This document shows positions 1-11,585 of a stretch of DNA of 64,000 bases, in pieces (positions within the stretch are counted from its first letter, which is position 1; every line of letters starts with the position of its first letter). The stretch comes from Zingiber officinale (Eukaryota > Streptophyta > Magnoliopsida > Zingiberales > Zingiberaceae), in NCBI RefSeq assembly GCF_018446385.1, contig NC_055992.1:103682947-103746946 (forward strand), given 5' to 3'. Both the position numbers and the translations under genes were made by a program. Under the pieces are notes generated by a model, which was given only the letters and a program-made list of their open reading frames with translations, did no database searches and had not been told where the DNA came from.

Positions 1-2665
1 GGATTATTTTCCTCTCCTGTGAGCTAACCTTTCCCCTCTCCTCCTCCCTTCTGCGCGCGACGGCGTCGGCTCCTGCTTGGGCGAAATCGCAGCCGAAGCT
101 AGGGCTTCGATCCGGCGGTCGGACAAGGTTCTCCGAGGGGTTCCTCCATCTCCTTAAGCTCTTCTCGACGAGGAGGAGTCGGGAGCACGAAGAAGAGTCA
201 GGATTTCGAGCTCGCCGAAAGCCCTAGAAGCCTCCTTCTCGGTTGTAAGTCCAAGAAACCCAAGGTAAGTTGCTACTCACCTGTGGTAAGAGTAGTTCCG
301 AATTCGATTTGAGTCTTTTCCCTGTTTTCCCTTGATTTTGAAGCATGCTGTGAAGTTGTTTGAAGCTTGTTGCTAGGGTTGCTGCCGTGAGTTTTTATAG
401 GAGGTTGAGATAGGGTTTGGTTTACAATCACAGATTTAGGGCTTTTGGTTGAGTTTTATGTGCCGTGTTTCTTCTCACTGGTTGAGTTTCGGGAAGTTCA
501 TATTGTGGAGTCTTAAGCTTTGATCGTTGACGTTTCAGTAGACCTGTTGCTTTCGAAACGCTGATCAGATTTAGACTTTGATCGATGATATTCTTCTTAA
601 ACTATTATTTCTGAAACGTTGAACTAATTAGAGACCTTGATCGAAGATGTTCTAGTAGACTTATTGCTTCGGTAAGATTAAACAGATTTGGAATGTGTAG
701 GTCCGATTTGATGATGTCCCATTTCCCTGATTGGTTGTGGGTTCTCTATGGATTTAATTAGAGGGTGTACTGCCTAATTGCATAACCTGGGATGATGAGG
801 GTATCAATGCAAGGTTGATTTGTTTCTGCAAATGGCTACGAATTTGGGTGAAATCAGGTTGTTGTACTCCCTTTCGGTTGATAGCATTATAGACTTGAAT
901 GGTTGTAGAATATGTAACATGTGAGTGGTTTGAACGCTATATTACATATGGCTAATAGTGAGGTTCAACAGATGATGAATAGCTACCCATTTATGCTGAA
1001 ATGCTATATAAACTGCTGATGATGATGAAGGTTCATTATACTGGATAGGTGGTTTCAAATACGAATAGAATTAATTGCTTCACCTGCATGTTACTTGGAA
1101 CACTAGGAAAATTATGCTAAGTTTTACTGCTGGAGATTTAATTCTATAAATTTTCCTGTACCAATTGCTATGAAAGATAGTTCAGATTTTATGAAGTTTA
1201 GAATGCAGATTTTATTAAGTTTACAAGTGCAGAATTTTATCAAGCTTACAAGTGCAAGAATTAGTTAGTGTAGTAAGCAGATTTTGTTAAGCTTAGTATG
1301 CAAATTTTAGATAAGCTTAGTATGCAGACTTTAGATAAGCTTAATATGCAGATTTTAGTTAAGCTTAATATGCAGATTTCTGTTTAAACTTGTATGCAGA
1401 TTTTGTTTAAGCATTTCAGTGTTAGAATTTGTTTAAACATTTCAGTTTTGTAAGAAGCATTCTTTTAAAGAAAAGTATAAGAAAGATAAAGAAAAGAAAG
1501 AAAAGGCTGAAGCCTTAAGTAGATCCCAAAGTCAAGACTTTAGGGATTTTGGCACACAAGGTGCCTATTAAAATGCCAAGGCATTTAAAGAAGAAGTAAT
1601 TAAGATTATAAGTATTTTACTTTTAAGAAGAGGCTAGTACCCGACTTCCGAGGTTGTCGTTAAATAAATCTAGGTGTCCAAATCCGAGGTTTTGGCCCTG
1701 GTAGACCGAGGTCTGCTCTTTTAGGATTGGTGGCTCGCTACCCCAACCTATTAGGGAACGCGCATAAGATGGTACTATGCCTGGGCCCAAGAAGAAGTTG
1801 ATTATTATTTTGAAGTATTATAAGTATAAGTTTTTGAACAAGTAAAACGAGTTTTACATAAACATAAAGTATTAAAGATTAAGTTTAGAACAAATGAAAT
1901 AAGTTTCATATAGTTCTAAAAATCAGTAAGTTTAGTTCTTTATTCTACCATGTTTATCTAGTAGATGAGTAGTTTTTCATGTTTACCTATTAGATGAGCA
2001 GCATGATTAGCTATTAGAATTATATGAGTAGATTCCTTAGCTTTTCTTTGCTATTAGTTTGACATGAGCAGTTATGTTTATGCTTTATTTCTTTTTAGAG
2101 CATATAGTTTCTAGTTCTTTTCGTATACATGCGCATCCGTAATTTTGTGAGTTAGATAGCGCTTACTAAGCAAATTTTGCTTATAGATTGCATTTCCTCT
2201 TACTGCAGATACAGGAAAGGAAAAGATATAGAAAGGAAGGCGACAAGGAGGTGTTCAAAGGATGTGTGATGTCTGGACTATGGAAGCCTTGGGACTAAGA
2301 AAGAAGTTTTCTTTTAGTTTCTATTGTCTTTTGCTATGTTAGAAGTATTTGAGATAGTACATGATATTTTGATGTGATTAGGACATAGTAGATGAATTGT
2401 GATATGGTGTGATGAGTTGTGGTATTGTTTTCTTTATTTTGGATTTATTATACTGCGTGGTTGATTGTTACGTGTTCCAGCCGCTTGTGGCTGAGTATAT
2501 ATTGCATATATTGCTGAATATGGTCACCGATACAGGGGAGACTCTGTCGAAATTTTTCATAAGGGTTTCCATGTGATTTTTAATCATACCGGTTAAGTAG
2601 AGTTAGTAGATAAGTAACGATCATCCTTAGAGTGTAGTAGTATAGTAAGAAGGGTGGTCGTTACA
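1..2665 (+). repeat. 5' LTR (truncated by window edge)
   Basis: Position 1 corresponds to position 4628 of the 3' LTR, so the first ~466 bp of this LTR are missing from the window. The LTR ends at the terminal GGTCGTTACA immediately before the primer-binding site. It holds a block of diverged ~20-bp tandem repeats (about 1200-1430) built on AAGCTTA-TATGCAGATTT, plus a purine-rich stretch at 1460-1512. No protein-coding capacity was seen. Confidence 0.92.
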
Positions 2666-2667
2666 GT

Positions 2668-2681
2668 TGGTATCAGAGCAG
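2668..2681 (+). other. Primer-binding site for initiator tRNA-Met
   Basis: TGGTATCAGAGCAG lies two bases after the 5' LTR end and is complementary to the 3' end of plant initiator tRNA-Met (as recalled). This is the standard minus-strand priming site of plant Ty1 and Ty3 elements. Confidence 0.93.
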
Positions 2682-2902
2682 TTCCCATTTTCCAGCATCA
2701 CACATCAGCACCATCCTTGCCGTCTTCAAGTAAGAAAGTATTTAATTTTCTTTTATGCTTTCTTTATTATTTGCAGTATAGAATATCTGTTTATATGCGC
2801 TTAAGTAAGAAGAAAATTCTTGTTTTATTTTTCTATGTTTGGATACATATGCTTAGGAAGAATAGAGACGATTTTAGTTTTGTTTCTCTCCTACATAATT
2901 AG

Positions 2903-4106
2903 ATGTCAAGAAGAGGACGCCCCCGTACCGTTCGTACTGAGGACCGAGCACAGGAGAACGAAGAGCCCAGAATAGCTGAACCAAATCTCTCTGAAGTTGT
3001 TGCTCAACTCCAGAGACAAGTGGCGGAGTAGCAATAAGTAATCGTCAATCTGATGGCGAATCAGCATCCAGTCCCTCCCACTCCTCCAACTATTAATGTG
3101 GAAACTCCAGTGGTAACTGAAGTTCCACCAGCCGCCTTGGAAGTCCCCACAGTACCTAGAAGACAAGAAGCCTACGTCGGTGGTTGGTGAAGCCGAAAGT
3201 TTTCAAGCACGATGAGCCACAGGATGCTCGGGCTTGGTTGACAACTGGAGAGCACCATGAGATTCTTGAGTGGCGAAGTCGAGAAGGTCAAGTGTGCTTC
3301 TTTCTGCTTATCGGAGATGCCCGTATGTGGTGGGAGAGAGTGAAGAGCAAGAGAATAGTCAATCGGATGAGCTGACTTCAAGACGGAGTTTTATGAAGAA
3401 TTCTTTCGTCAACGAATCACCAACAAGCATTATGAGGAGTTTATAGAATTCAGACAAGGTGCATTGATGGAAGACATCAAGAGGTTCAACAGGTGGCCAT
3501 CCAGAGCTAGTAAGTACGGAGAAGGAATGAGTCGACTGATTCTTAGGATGCTGAGACCGGTGATAGCACTTAATGTGAGTAGTGGAACACACCACCTCGG
3601 ATGGCGAAGATCGTCAGCAGAGCATTAGTGAGCATTATTTGAACAACATCAAGGCACAACGAGAGCAACACAAGCCAGACAAGATAAAAAACAAGACAGT
3701 GGAGAATCAGAGACCCCAGTCAAGTAATCAGAATTGGAAGGGCAAGGGTAACAAAAGGAAACAATGGAATTTTGGAGGTAGCCAAGAGGAAGGCCCAGCA
3801 AACAAGCAGACCAAGTTTCCTCCCTGTCCTAAGTGTGGAAGAGTACATCCAGGAACCTGTCTTTTAGGTATAACTAGATGTTATTCATGTGGTCAAGAAG
3901 GACATCTAGCTAGAGCATGTCCTAACAAGTTTATGGCACCTCAGCAACAGTCAGTGCAATATAGAGACGAGCCTGCACAGTTACACCACATGACAACATC
4001 GCTAGAAGGACCCTGTCTCAGTCAGGGACGGTTGGAAGCCCCACCCGATCCAATGAATGCCAGAGTATTTTCTCTTACTAGGGAAGAAGCTGCCGGTGCC
4101 CCATAA
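2903..4106 (+). pseudogene. Retrotransposon gag, interrupted by stops and frameshifts
   Basis: The reading frame starts at the ATG at 2903 (MSRRGRPRT...). It meets in-frame TAG-CAA-TAA at 3029-3037 and continues in frame to a TGA near 3188. It resumes in another frame at about 3184 with the capsid-like segment (DARAWL..., then MWWERV at about 3330). It shifts again into the 3582-4106 frame, which carries the nucleocapsid. That part has a C-x2-C-x3-H-x3-C finger (CPKCGRVHPGTC) followed by a classic CCHC knuckle (CYSCGQEGHLARAC, about 3881-3922). The frame ends in ARVFSLTREEA, the point where gag normally runs into protease, and then stops at 4104-4106. Gag coats and packages element RNA in virus-like particles. 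With at least two nonsense codons and two frame changes this copy cannot make a full gag, so it would depend on helper elements. Confidence 0.85.
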
Positions 4107-4161
4107 TAGTCACAAAATTATTCTAAGTTCGAGGACGAACTTTTTATAAGGTATGGGGGAT
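4107..4161 (+). other. Polypurine tract region before 3' LTR
   Basis: Between the gag stop and the LTR lie the TTCGAGGACGAAC signature and the purine-rich AAGGTATGGGGGA ending at 4160. This is the expected plus-strand priming site. In complete elements it would follow integrase, so its closeness to gag marks the deletion of pol. Confidence 0.7.
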
Positions 4162-7100
4162 TGTAACGACCCAATTTTCCTCATTAGGAGTTATAAAAGT
4201 TCTTAAAAATATTTAGAAATACTTTAGAAATATTTTAGAGATTTTTAGAAATTTTTAGAGTATTTTTATGCAATTTTTGGAGATCGTTTGGTATTTTTAC
4301 TAAACGAAAGAAGTTGCAAAAAAATAATGTTCAAGCCGAGATTCGAACCGTGGATCTCGGGTTAAGCCAAGCCTTAAATGAATCCGGTTAGCCAACTGTT
4401 CCACGGCTGTTTTGTTATAACATAAGGGAATTAAATATAGTTAAGTGGTCTAAAGAAATGAAATAAAATTTCCGTTTAAAAAGGAGCCGAGGGCAGCTCG
4501 AACCCGAGACCTTCGGGAATTCGCCTTTCCAGCGGACCAAGCGCGCACGCTGATGTTTCGTGAACAAATTAATAATGAATTGGTCTTAAGCCATAACTAA
4601 ATTAGAAAATACCTAAGTTATAAGAAGGGATTATTTTCCTCTCCCGTGAGCTAACCTTTCCCCTCTCCTCCTCCCTTCTGCGCGCGACGGCGTCAGCTCC
4701 TGCTTTGGCGAAATCGCAGCCAAAGCTAGGGCTTCGATCCAGCGGTCGGCCAAGGTTCTCCGAGGGGTTCCTCCATCTCCTTAAGCTCTTCTCGACGAGG
4801 AGGAGTCGGGAGCACGAAGAAGAGTTGGGATTTCAAGCTCGCCGAAAGCCCTAGAAGCCTCCTTCTCGGTTGTAAGTCCAAGAAACCCAAGGTAAGTTGC
4901 TACTCACCTGTGGTAAGAGTAGTTCCGAATTCGATTTTAGTCTTTTCCCTGTTTTCCCTTGATTTTGAAGCATGCTGTGAAGTTGTTTGAAGCTTGCTGC
5001 TAGGGTTGCTGCCGTGAGTTTTTATAGGAGGTTGAGATAGGGTTTGGTTTACAATCACAGATTTAGGGCTTTTGGTTGAGTTTTATGTGCCGTGTTTCTT
5101 CTCACTGGTTGAGTTTCGGGAAGTTCATATTGTGGAGTCTTAAGCTTTGATCGTTGACGTTTCAGTAGACCTGTTGCTTTCAAAACGCTGATCAGATTTA
5201 GACTTTGATCGATGATATTCTTCTTAAACTATTATTTCTGAAACGTTGAACTAATTAGAGACCTTGATCGAAGATGTTCTAGTGGACTTATTGCTTCGGT
5301 AAGATTAAACAGATTCGGAATGTGTAGGTCCGATTTGATGATGTCCCATTTCCCTGATTGGTTGTGGGTTCTCTATGGATTTAATTAGAGGGTGTACTGC
5401 CTAATTGCATAACCTGGGATGATGAGGGTATCAATGCAAGGTTGATTTGTTTCTGCAAATGGCTACGAATTTGGGTGAAATCAGGTTGCTGTACTTCCTT
5501 TCGGTTGATAGCATTATAGACTTGAATGGTTGTAGAAGATGTAACATGTGAGTGGTTTGAACGCTATATTACATATGGCTAATAGTGAGGTTCAACAGAT
5601 GATGAATAGCTACCCATTTATGCTGAAATGTTATATAAACTGCTGCTGATGATGAAGTTCATTATACTGGATAGGTGGTTTCAAATACGAATAGAATTAA
5701 TTGCTTCACCTACATGTTACTTGGAACACTAGGAAAATTATGCTAAGTTTTACTGCTGGAGATTTAATTCTATAAATTTTCCTGTACCAATTGCTATGAA
5801 AGATAGTTCAAATTTTATGAAGTTTAGAATGCAGATTTTATTAAGTTTACAAGTGCAGAATTTTATCAAGCTTACAAGTGCAGGAATTAGTTAGTGTAGT
5901 AAGCAGATTTTGTTAAGCTTAGTATGCAGATTTTAGATAAGCTTAGTATGCAGACTTTAGATAAGCTTAATATGCAGATTTTAGTTAAGCTTAATATGCA
6001 GATTTCTGTTTAAACTTGTATGCAGATTTTGTTTAAGCATTTCAGTGTTAGAATTTGTTTAAACATTTTAGTTTTGTAAGAAGCATTCTTTTAAAGAAAA
6101 GTATAAGAAAGATAAAGAAAAGAAAGAAAAGGCCGAGGCCTTAAGTAGATCCTAAAGTCAAGACTTTAGGGATTTTGGCACACAAGGTGCCTATTAAAAT
6201 GCCAAGGCATTTAAAGAAGAAGTAATTAAGATTATAAGTATTTTACTTTTAAGAAGAGGCTAGTACCCGACTTCCGAGGTTGTCGTTAAACAAATCCAGG
6301 TGTCCAATTCCGATGTTTTGGCCCTGGTAGACCGAGGTCTGCTCTTTTAGGATTGGTGGCTCGCTACCCCAACCTATTAGGGAACGCTCATAAGATGGTA
6401 CTACGCCTGGGCCCAAGAAGAAGTTGATTATTATTTTGAAGTATTATAAGTATAAGTTTTTGAACAAGTAAAACAAGTTTTACATAAACATAAAACATTA
6501 AAGATTAAGTTTAAAACAAATGAAATAAGTTTGATATAGTTCTAAAAATCAGTAAGTTTAGTTCTTTATTCTACCATGTTTATCTAGTAGATGAGTAGTT
6601 TTTCATGTTTGCCTATTAGATGAGCAGCATGATTAGCTATTAGAATTACATGAGTAGATTCTTTAGCTTTTCTTTGCTATTAGTTTGACATGACCAGTTA
6701 TGTTTATACTTTATTTCTTTTTAGAGCATATAGTTTCTAGTTCTTTTCGTATACATGCACATCCGTGATTTTGTGAGTTAGATAGCGTTTACTAAGCAAA
6801 TTTTGCTTATAGATTGCATTTCCTCTTACTGCAGATACAGGAAAGGAAAAGATATAGAAAGGAATGCGACAAGGAGGTGTTCGAAGGATGTGTGATGCCA
6901 GGACTATGGAAGCCTTGGGACTAAGAAAGAAGTTTTCTTTTAGTTTCTATTGTCTTTTGCTAGATTAGAAGTATTTGAGATAGTACATGATATTTTGATG
7001 TGATTAGGACATAGTAGATGAATTGTGATATGGTGTGATGAGTTGTGGTATTGTTTTCTTTATTTTGGATTTATTATACTGCGTGGTTGATTGATACGTG

Positions 7101-7291
7101 TTCCAGTCGCTTGTGGCTGAGTATATATTGCATGTATTGTTGAATATGGTCATCGGTACAGGGGAGACTCTGCCGAAATTTTTCGGTAGGGTTTCCATGT
7201 AATTTTTAATTATATCGGTTAAGTAGAGTTAGTAGATAAGTAACGGTCATCCTTAGAGTGTAGTAGTATAGTAAGAAGGGTGGTCGTTACA
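4162..7291 (+). repeat. 3' LTR, complete (3130 bp)
   Basis: The LTR runs from TGTAACGACC to GGTCGTTACA, with TG...CA ends. It matches 1-2665 along its last 2664 bp. The first ~466 bp are seen only in this copy and hold two tRNA-like antisense segments (about 4330-4420 and 4485-4560). The same ~20-bp tandem repeat block as in the 5' LTR appears at about 5820-6060. The following five bases are TAACT, the candidate right half of a target duplication. Confidence 0.92.
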
Positions 7292-7421
7292 TAACTAGTC
7301 CGTCACAGCGGTTAGTTTTCCTCTTCCTTTCCCCTACAGATCTTTCTACTCTATAACTGATTTTTTTTTCTCTCTTCGATTTTTTACCACCATAATAAGC
7401 GCATCAATTTAATCTGAACAG

Positions 7422-7914
7422 GTTGCTAGCTGGAGGAGACAAGTGGAAATCTTTGACGAAATAAGTAAGTAATCAATAGCAACACATGATTTGCTAATTC
7501 AATTGAACAACCTTTAACAAACTCTCCTTTGCAGGAGAAAGCTCCATACATAGCCAAGGTAGCAAAGCTCAAAGCTGATTACACCAAAACCATGGTTGCC
7601 TACAACAAAGGCCAGGTACTGATCATAAACTTACCGCTTTTTGTGGAACAACTCCAATATCGAATCACTTAATCATTCACCTTTATCTGGTTCATAGTCT
7701 GGTGGAGGAGGAGGAAGTCATGCTGCTGCCGCAGATGAAGAAGAAGAAGAAGAAGGCGAGGAATCCGACAAGTCAAAATCCGAGGTGAATGATGATGATG
7801 AAGAAGAAGAGGTCTGAAATCTAATAATAAAAAAAAAGAAGTTATTTTCTACATTATGTCTCTATAAATAAAACATTGTTGAACGATGAACAGGATGAAG
7901 AGGATGATGAATAA
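7422..7914 (+). pseudogene. HMGB-type high-mobility-group protein, 3' exons only (decayed)
   Basis: Four exons can be read: 7422-7464, 7535-7615, 7698-7811 and 7894-7914, all with GT-AG borders. They encode the end of an HMG box (GGDKWKSLT, then EKAPYIAKVAKLKADYTKTM and AYNKGQ), a Gly/Ala linker and a long acidic tail rich in Glu/Asp ending DEEDDE-stop. HMGB proteins bend DNA in chromatin, and the box followed by an acidic tail is the plant HMGB layout. Two lesions are visible. The first exon reads LLAGGDKW where the family has V-G-K-A-G-G-D-K-W, which fits a 2-base loss. The same exon then ends in an in-frame TAA (7462-7464) just at the donor. The 5' exons are not present between the retrotransposon end (7291) and 7422; they may lie left of the window. 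A pseudogene or a gene broken by the insertion is most likely. Confidence 0.8.
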
Positions 7915-10500
7915 GGGAATTGCATCTGCAGCTCAAGATTATCTCTTTTCCTTTCGGCTTTTTCTCTTGTTGTAGTTTCTATTTGGACCCGAAGAAATCG
8001 TAAAAATTATCAACTTTTCATTATCTTCTCTAATGGTAAAAGTCTGTACTATCATAATGTACTTAACTTTTGTCTAACCTGATCTAATCTAGTTCCAATT
8101 TATCTTGCTCTAAGTGCAGTGATCTTTGATTAAAACAGTGCTTTCAGTCCTTTATAGGAAAGGCAGTGCAGAGGTTTGTCATATTTCTGATTTACTTGAG
8201 TGGTTATTGATTGTCTCAAATAAGGCAGTTTGTTAGGTTTACTAACCTGATTGTGTCAATCGGTTGACTTTGTTCTAGCTCAACTCATCTTGTTCCTATT
8301 TAGTTACTATAATTGGTGGAATTCCATCATACATTATGAAAATAATAGATTTGGCTCTATTTTTGGGAATTAATAGATTTAGCATAGTTTCATGCCCAAA
8401 ATACTTGTTTATTCTCTTGAATATTACTACTCTGACTTCTTTTCCATGTGAAGATTGCAAGTATGTTCATTATGCAAATATATTCATATTTATTTGATTA
8501 CTCATGCAGATTCTCAAGCATGTTTATTATACAAGAATCCAATGTTTTTTACACAGGTGAAAAAATAGTACATTGCATGTCTCAAATCTTTTGATTAACA
8601 ATCAGAAAATTGTAAGCACCTATCAAAGAAATACTTGCAATGCTGAATGGAAAGGTTAGTTTGCATCTAGTTTAACTTTTTTCCTCTTAATGGAACATTC
8701 TTGAGATTGAAATGAGTGCAAAATAAGTCTATTAATATCTTAGTTGTCTTGGAAGAAGTCTATTGTGTCACTTGTGCTGGGCTACTGTATAATTTGAATA
8801 TCTAATTCTATATTTTTCCCTCTGCATGACATTATAATTGTTCCTCTTTGAAAGTGCCCTTAATCTTAGTCCTTCATCTCCTATTGACTTTATTCACAAA
8901 TTATTAGTCTTGATAAAGCTCATACCTCTTGGGTGCTTGACAGATGAGTAGATTAGAAATCTTTATTTTCTTAAACACACTAATGGTTTTATTTTATTTT
9001 CAGAAACTTGATGGTGAAACAAGACCTATTAGAGCTTAGTTTTTGCAATGCTACAACAGATTTATCCGAGAAGTCCTTGATCCCTCCTTTGAGATAATAA
9101 TTGTTGATCAAGTTGTATCTACTATTGTTTGAATAAGTTGATTAAGGTTGCAAGTTGAGCCTGTACTTTCAATAAGACTAGAAATGTTATCCTTTAATCA
9201 AGTAGTAGCTTCTTGATAGAGTTTATTTAGCATATGAAACTCATTTAAGATTTATAGTTTGTTGTTCAATTTTTTTTTGACCTCATACTTGTTATAATTT
9301 TTGGTTTATAATGCATTGAACCTTATTTAACATTGTTTAAATTTTAAAGTGTGTATTTAAATACATATATAACAAGTAGCCTTATTGAAGAAACTACAAT
9401 GCCAAAGAGGGGCATTATTGCAGTCATTCAAAGGTTTAATATCCAAGTTAGCAATTTGACTCAAGTAAATTTTACAATAGCTTCTTTATATAACTATACT
9501 TATATGTTAGATTTCCCCTTGAATTGTTGTCAATCAATAGCTTTTGAAATATTCTATGAACTTATTGAAAAAGTTGCTTTGTTGGATGATAGATAATATA
9601 GATGGTGAAGCTACCAAATATTTTATCTTGATTTTGTTTGCAAACTATATTGCATGTGTATTGTGGCATCTAGTAGAATTTGCATTTTGATACTCCACAC
9701 TCAATCAAGAATTGGTACAATAGCATGTTCCAATTTTCATATACTAGGAGAAATTACTTAGCATATTAGTTTCTTTGGTATATCCTATGAAATGCTCATT
9801 CCTTATTCAGTCAGGAGCTGCATTTTTCTGATATTTTTGATACATATACCTGCCTAGTTTTCCACGCAACATTAGATTTTGGTTTAATACATACACAGAG
9901 ATTGCTCATTTATCTAATCATTGTATATTTCTTTAACTCTAATAAGACATTGACGGTGCACGTATTGGCACAACTTTTCCTCACCTATTTCTGATGGCAT
10001 TCCCTTTAGCAAAATCATCAGCAAACTTAGTGTATTTCCCTGCATGCTATTTTAAGTTTTCTAATGTAATTGTGTTAAACTCTCTGAAATAGAGAGTGAA
10101 GAGTTACTCTGTGAAGTTGATGAGGACTACATATTAAGGACTAGATTTATTATGAAATTGATGATCAACAATGTTGGAAAAGGCTAACATGGAAGAATCA
10201 GCAAGTGAGAAAGAGGAGTCCAATGAAATCCTACAAGTTGAAGAATGTGATAGGACTTGGGTTGACAATAATTAAGTATAATCCTACTTGGCATGAACCA
10301 CCATCATAAGTGTCTAGTCTTTTACCTATTGTTCATTAGTTGTAAATGGAGTTTATAAATTTTATTTGAATATGAGACATGCTTCTTCTTTTGTGATTGT
10401 AATTCTTGTATAAGTAACATTTTGAATGACATTGATATGGAGAATATTCTTTCTTTTGTGATTATGATTCTTTAATATATTTATATTGACATATGATATA
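7915..10500. other. AT-rich spacer after HMGB remnant
   Basis: About 2.6 kb with short chance frames only. The first ~150 bp probably represent the old HMGB 3' untranslated region. I recognise no gene, RNA or well-bounded element in the rest. Confidence 0.5.
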
Positions 10501-10845
10501 TTGGTATTAAAAGACAATAGTTTAAAAGATAACGGTTTAAAACCGTTGTTGTTATCTATCGCTCTCAAAGACAACGGTTAAAAATCGTTGTCGTAGCCCC
10601 AAAAACTGTTGTAACTGGTAGTATTATTAAAAGTGCTCTAAACAATAACAGTTTTAAAACGTTGTCTTTTCATTCAAAGACAACGGTTTAAAACCGTTAC
10701 AAAACTGTTGTTGTTTTATTCGAAGACAACAGTTTAAAACCGTTGTCATAGCCCCCATTTTTAACAATACAGCCAGTTACAATGGTTTTAAAGGACCTAC
10801 GACAACAGATAAAATTCGTTGTCTTTTAACATTTTTGTTATAGTG
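10500..10845. mobile_element. CACTA-type transposon terminus with subterminal palindromic repeats
   Basis: About eight copies of a 20-odd-bp motif of the form ACAACGGTTTTAAAACCGTTG or its halves lie in both orientations between 10510 and 10820. The segment ends in ATTTTTGTTATAGTG at 10845, whose complement CACTATAACAAAAAT is a CACTA-type terminal inverted repeat. Dense short inverted repeats next to such an end are what CACTA transposases (TNPA type) bind. I could not find the opposite terminus upstream, so this is a fragment or a strongly diverged element. Confidence 0.55.
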
Positions 10846-10980
10846 GTGTCAGCCAACATACATCATCTTCAATGACTAGAGTTCTTTATAAGCTTTGTTT
10901 TAAATCTCCAATATATCACCTCAATACCACAAAAATATAAAACCTACCGCTCTCTCCAAATAAATAAATAAATATATCTT

Positions 10981-11520
10981 ACTATTTTATTAAAAATCTT
11001 CCCCCTTTACTAACTAACTTTGGTGAAGCCTAAAATGCATTTACGTTAATGTCCTTTTTTCTATTTACACTAAAAATAATTCCAAGGTTTATTAGTAATT
11101 TCACAAGCGAAACAATCAGTGATCTAGAGTTCGAGACTCAGCTACAGCGTATTATTATGAATTTTTCTCATCGTTAATTTTCTCTGGTTGTTTTATATAA
11201 AAAAATATAGTTATTTTTAGTCCCATATCTTAGAATTGACAACACTATGATCAAAAAAACTTCTATAAATATTTTAGGCCGACGATGTTAAAAAATATAC
11301 TTTTCTTAGTTTTTTTTTACTAAGACAAGTATAATATTAAATTAAAATAATTTTTTGCATAGGGAAACCTATTATAATAGTTTGACGAATCTTACCCAAA
11401 TAATTAATTCTTGGTTTATAAGGATGACACTAGAAAATCCAAATAATTCGGATTTTCAAAGACCCAAATAATTTATATATTAATATATTACACACGCAAC
11501 GCGTGTGCACGATCACACTA

Positions 11521-11525
<5 letters not shown>
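10981..11525 (-). repeat. Dispersed ~540-bp repeat, copy A
   Basis: This segment is the reverse complement of 53470-54010, recognisable along its whole length. Shared landmarks are ATTTACGTTAATGTCC, ACAAGCGAAACAATCAGTGA, GGCCGACGATGTTAAAAAAT and GATCACACTAGTGTA. A phrase GAGTTCGAGACTC resembles a pol III B box, so a SINE-like origin is possible but unproven. No coding capacity. Confidence 0.75.

Positions 11526-11580
<55 letters not shown>
11523..11580. repeat. (TA)n microsatellite, left
   Basis: About 58 bp of uninterrupted TA directly after the dispersed repeat and directly before the inverted-repeat element. Confidence 0.97.

Positions 11581-11584
<4 letters not shown>

Positions 11585-11585
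<1 letters not shown>

Larger units (their letters stand above)
1..7291 (+). mobile_element. Ty3/gypsy LTR retrotransposon, gag-only, non-autonomous (Tekay/Del-like), 5' end outside window
   Basis: Two long direct repeats (1-2665 and 4162-7291) flank only about 1.5 kb of internal sequence. The LTR starts TGTAACGACC and ends GGTCGTTACA, so its termini are perfect 10-bp inverted repeats. A primer-binding site for initiator tRNA-Met follows the 5' LTR, and a purine-rich tract precedes the 3' LTR. The internal part encodes a gag with two zinc knuckles and stops where protease should begin. Protease, reverse transcriptase, RNase H and integrase are all absent. The sequence TTCGAGGACGAAC just before the polypurine tract and the very long LTRs are, from what I know of the families, typical of Tekay/Del chromoviruses; that lineage is an inference. 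About 466 bp of the 5' LTR lie left of the window, so the target duplication cannot be checked. By eye the LTRs differ at only a few per cent of sites, so insertion is fairly recent. Confidence 0.9.

Noticed and set aside
4330-4420. A functional tRNA gene in the LTR
   Set aside because: Only box-like phrases and partial arms are visible; no full cloverleaf or terminator can be supported.
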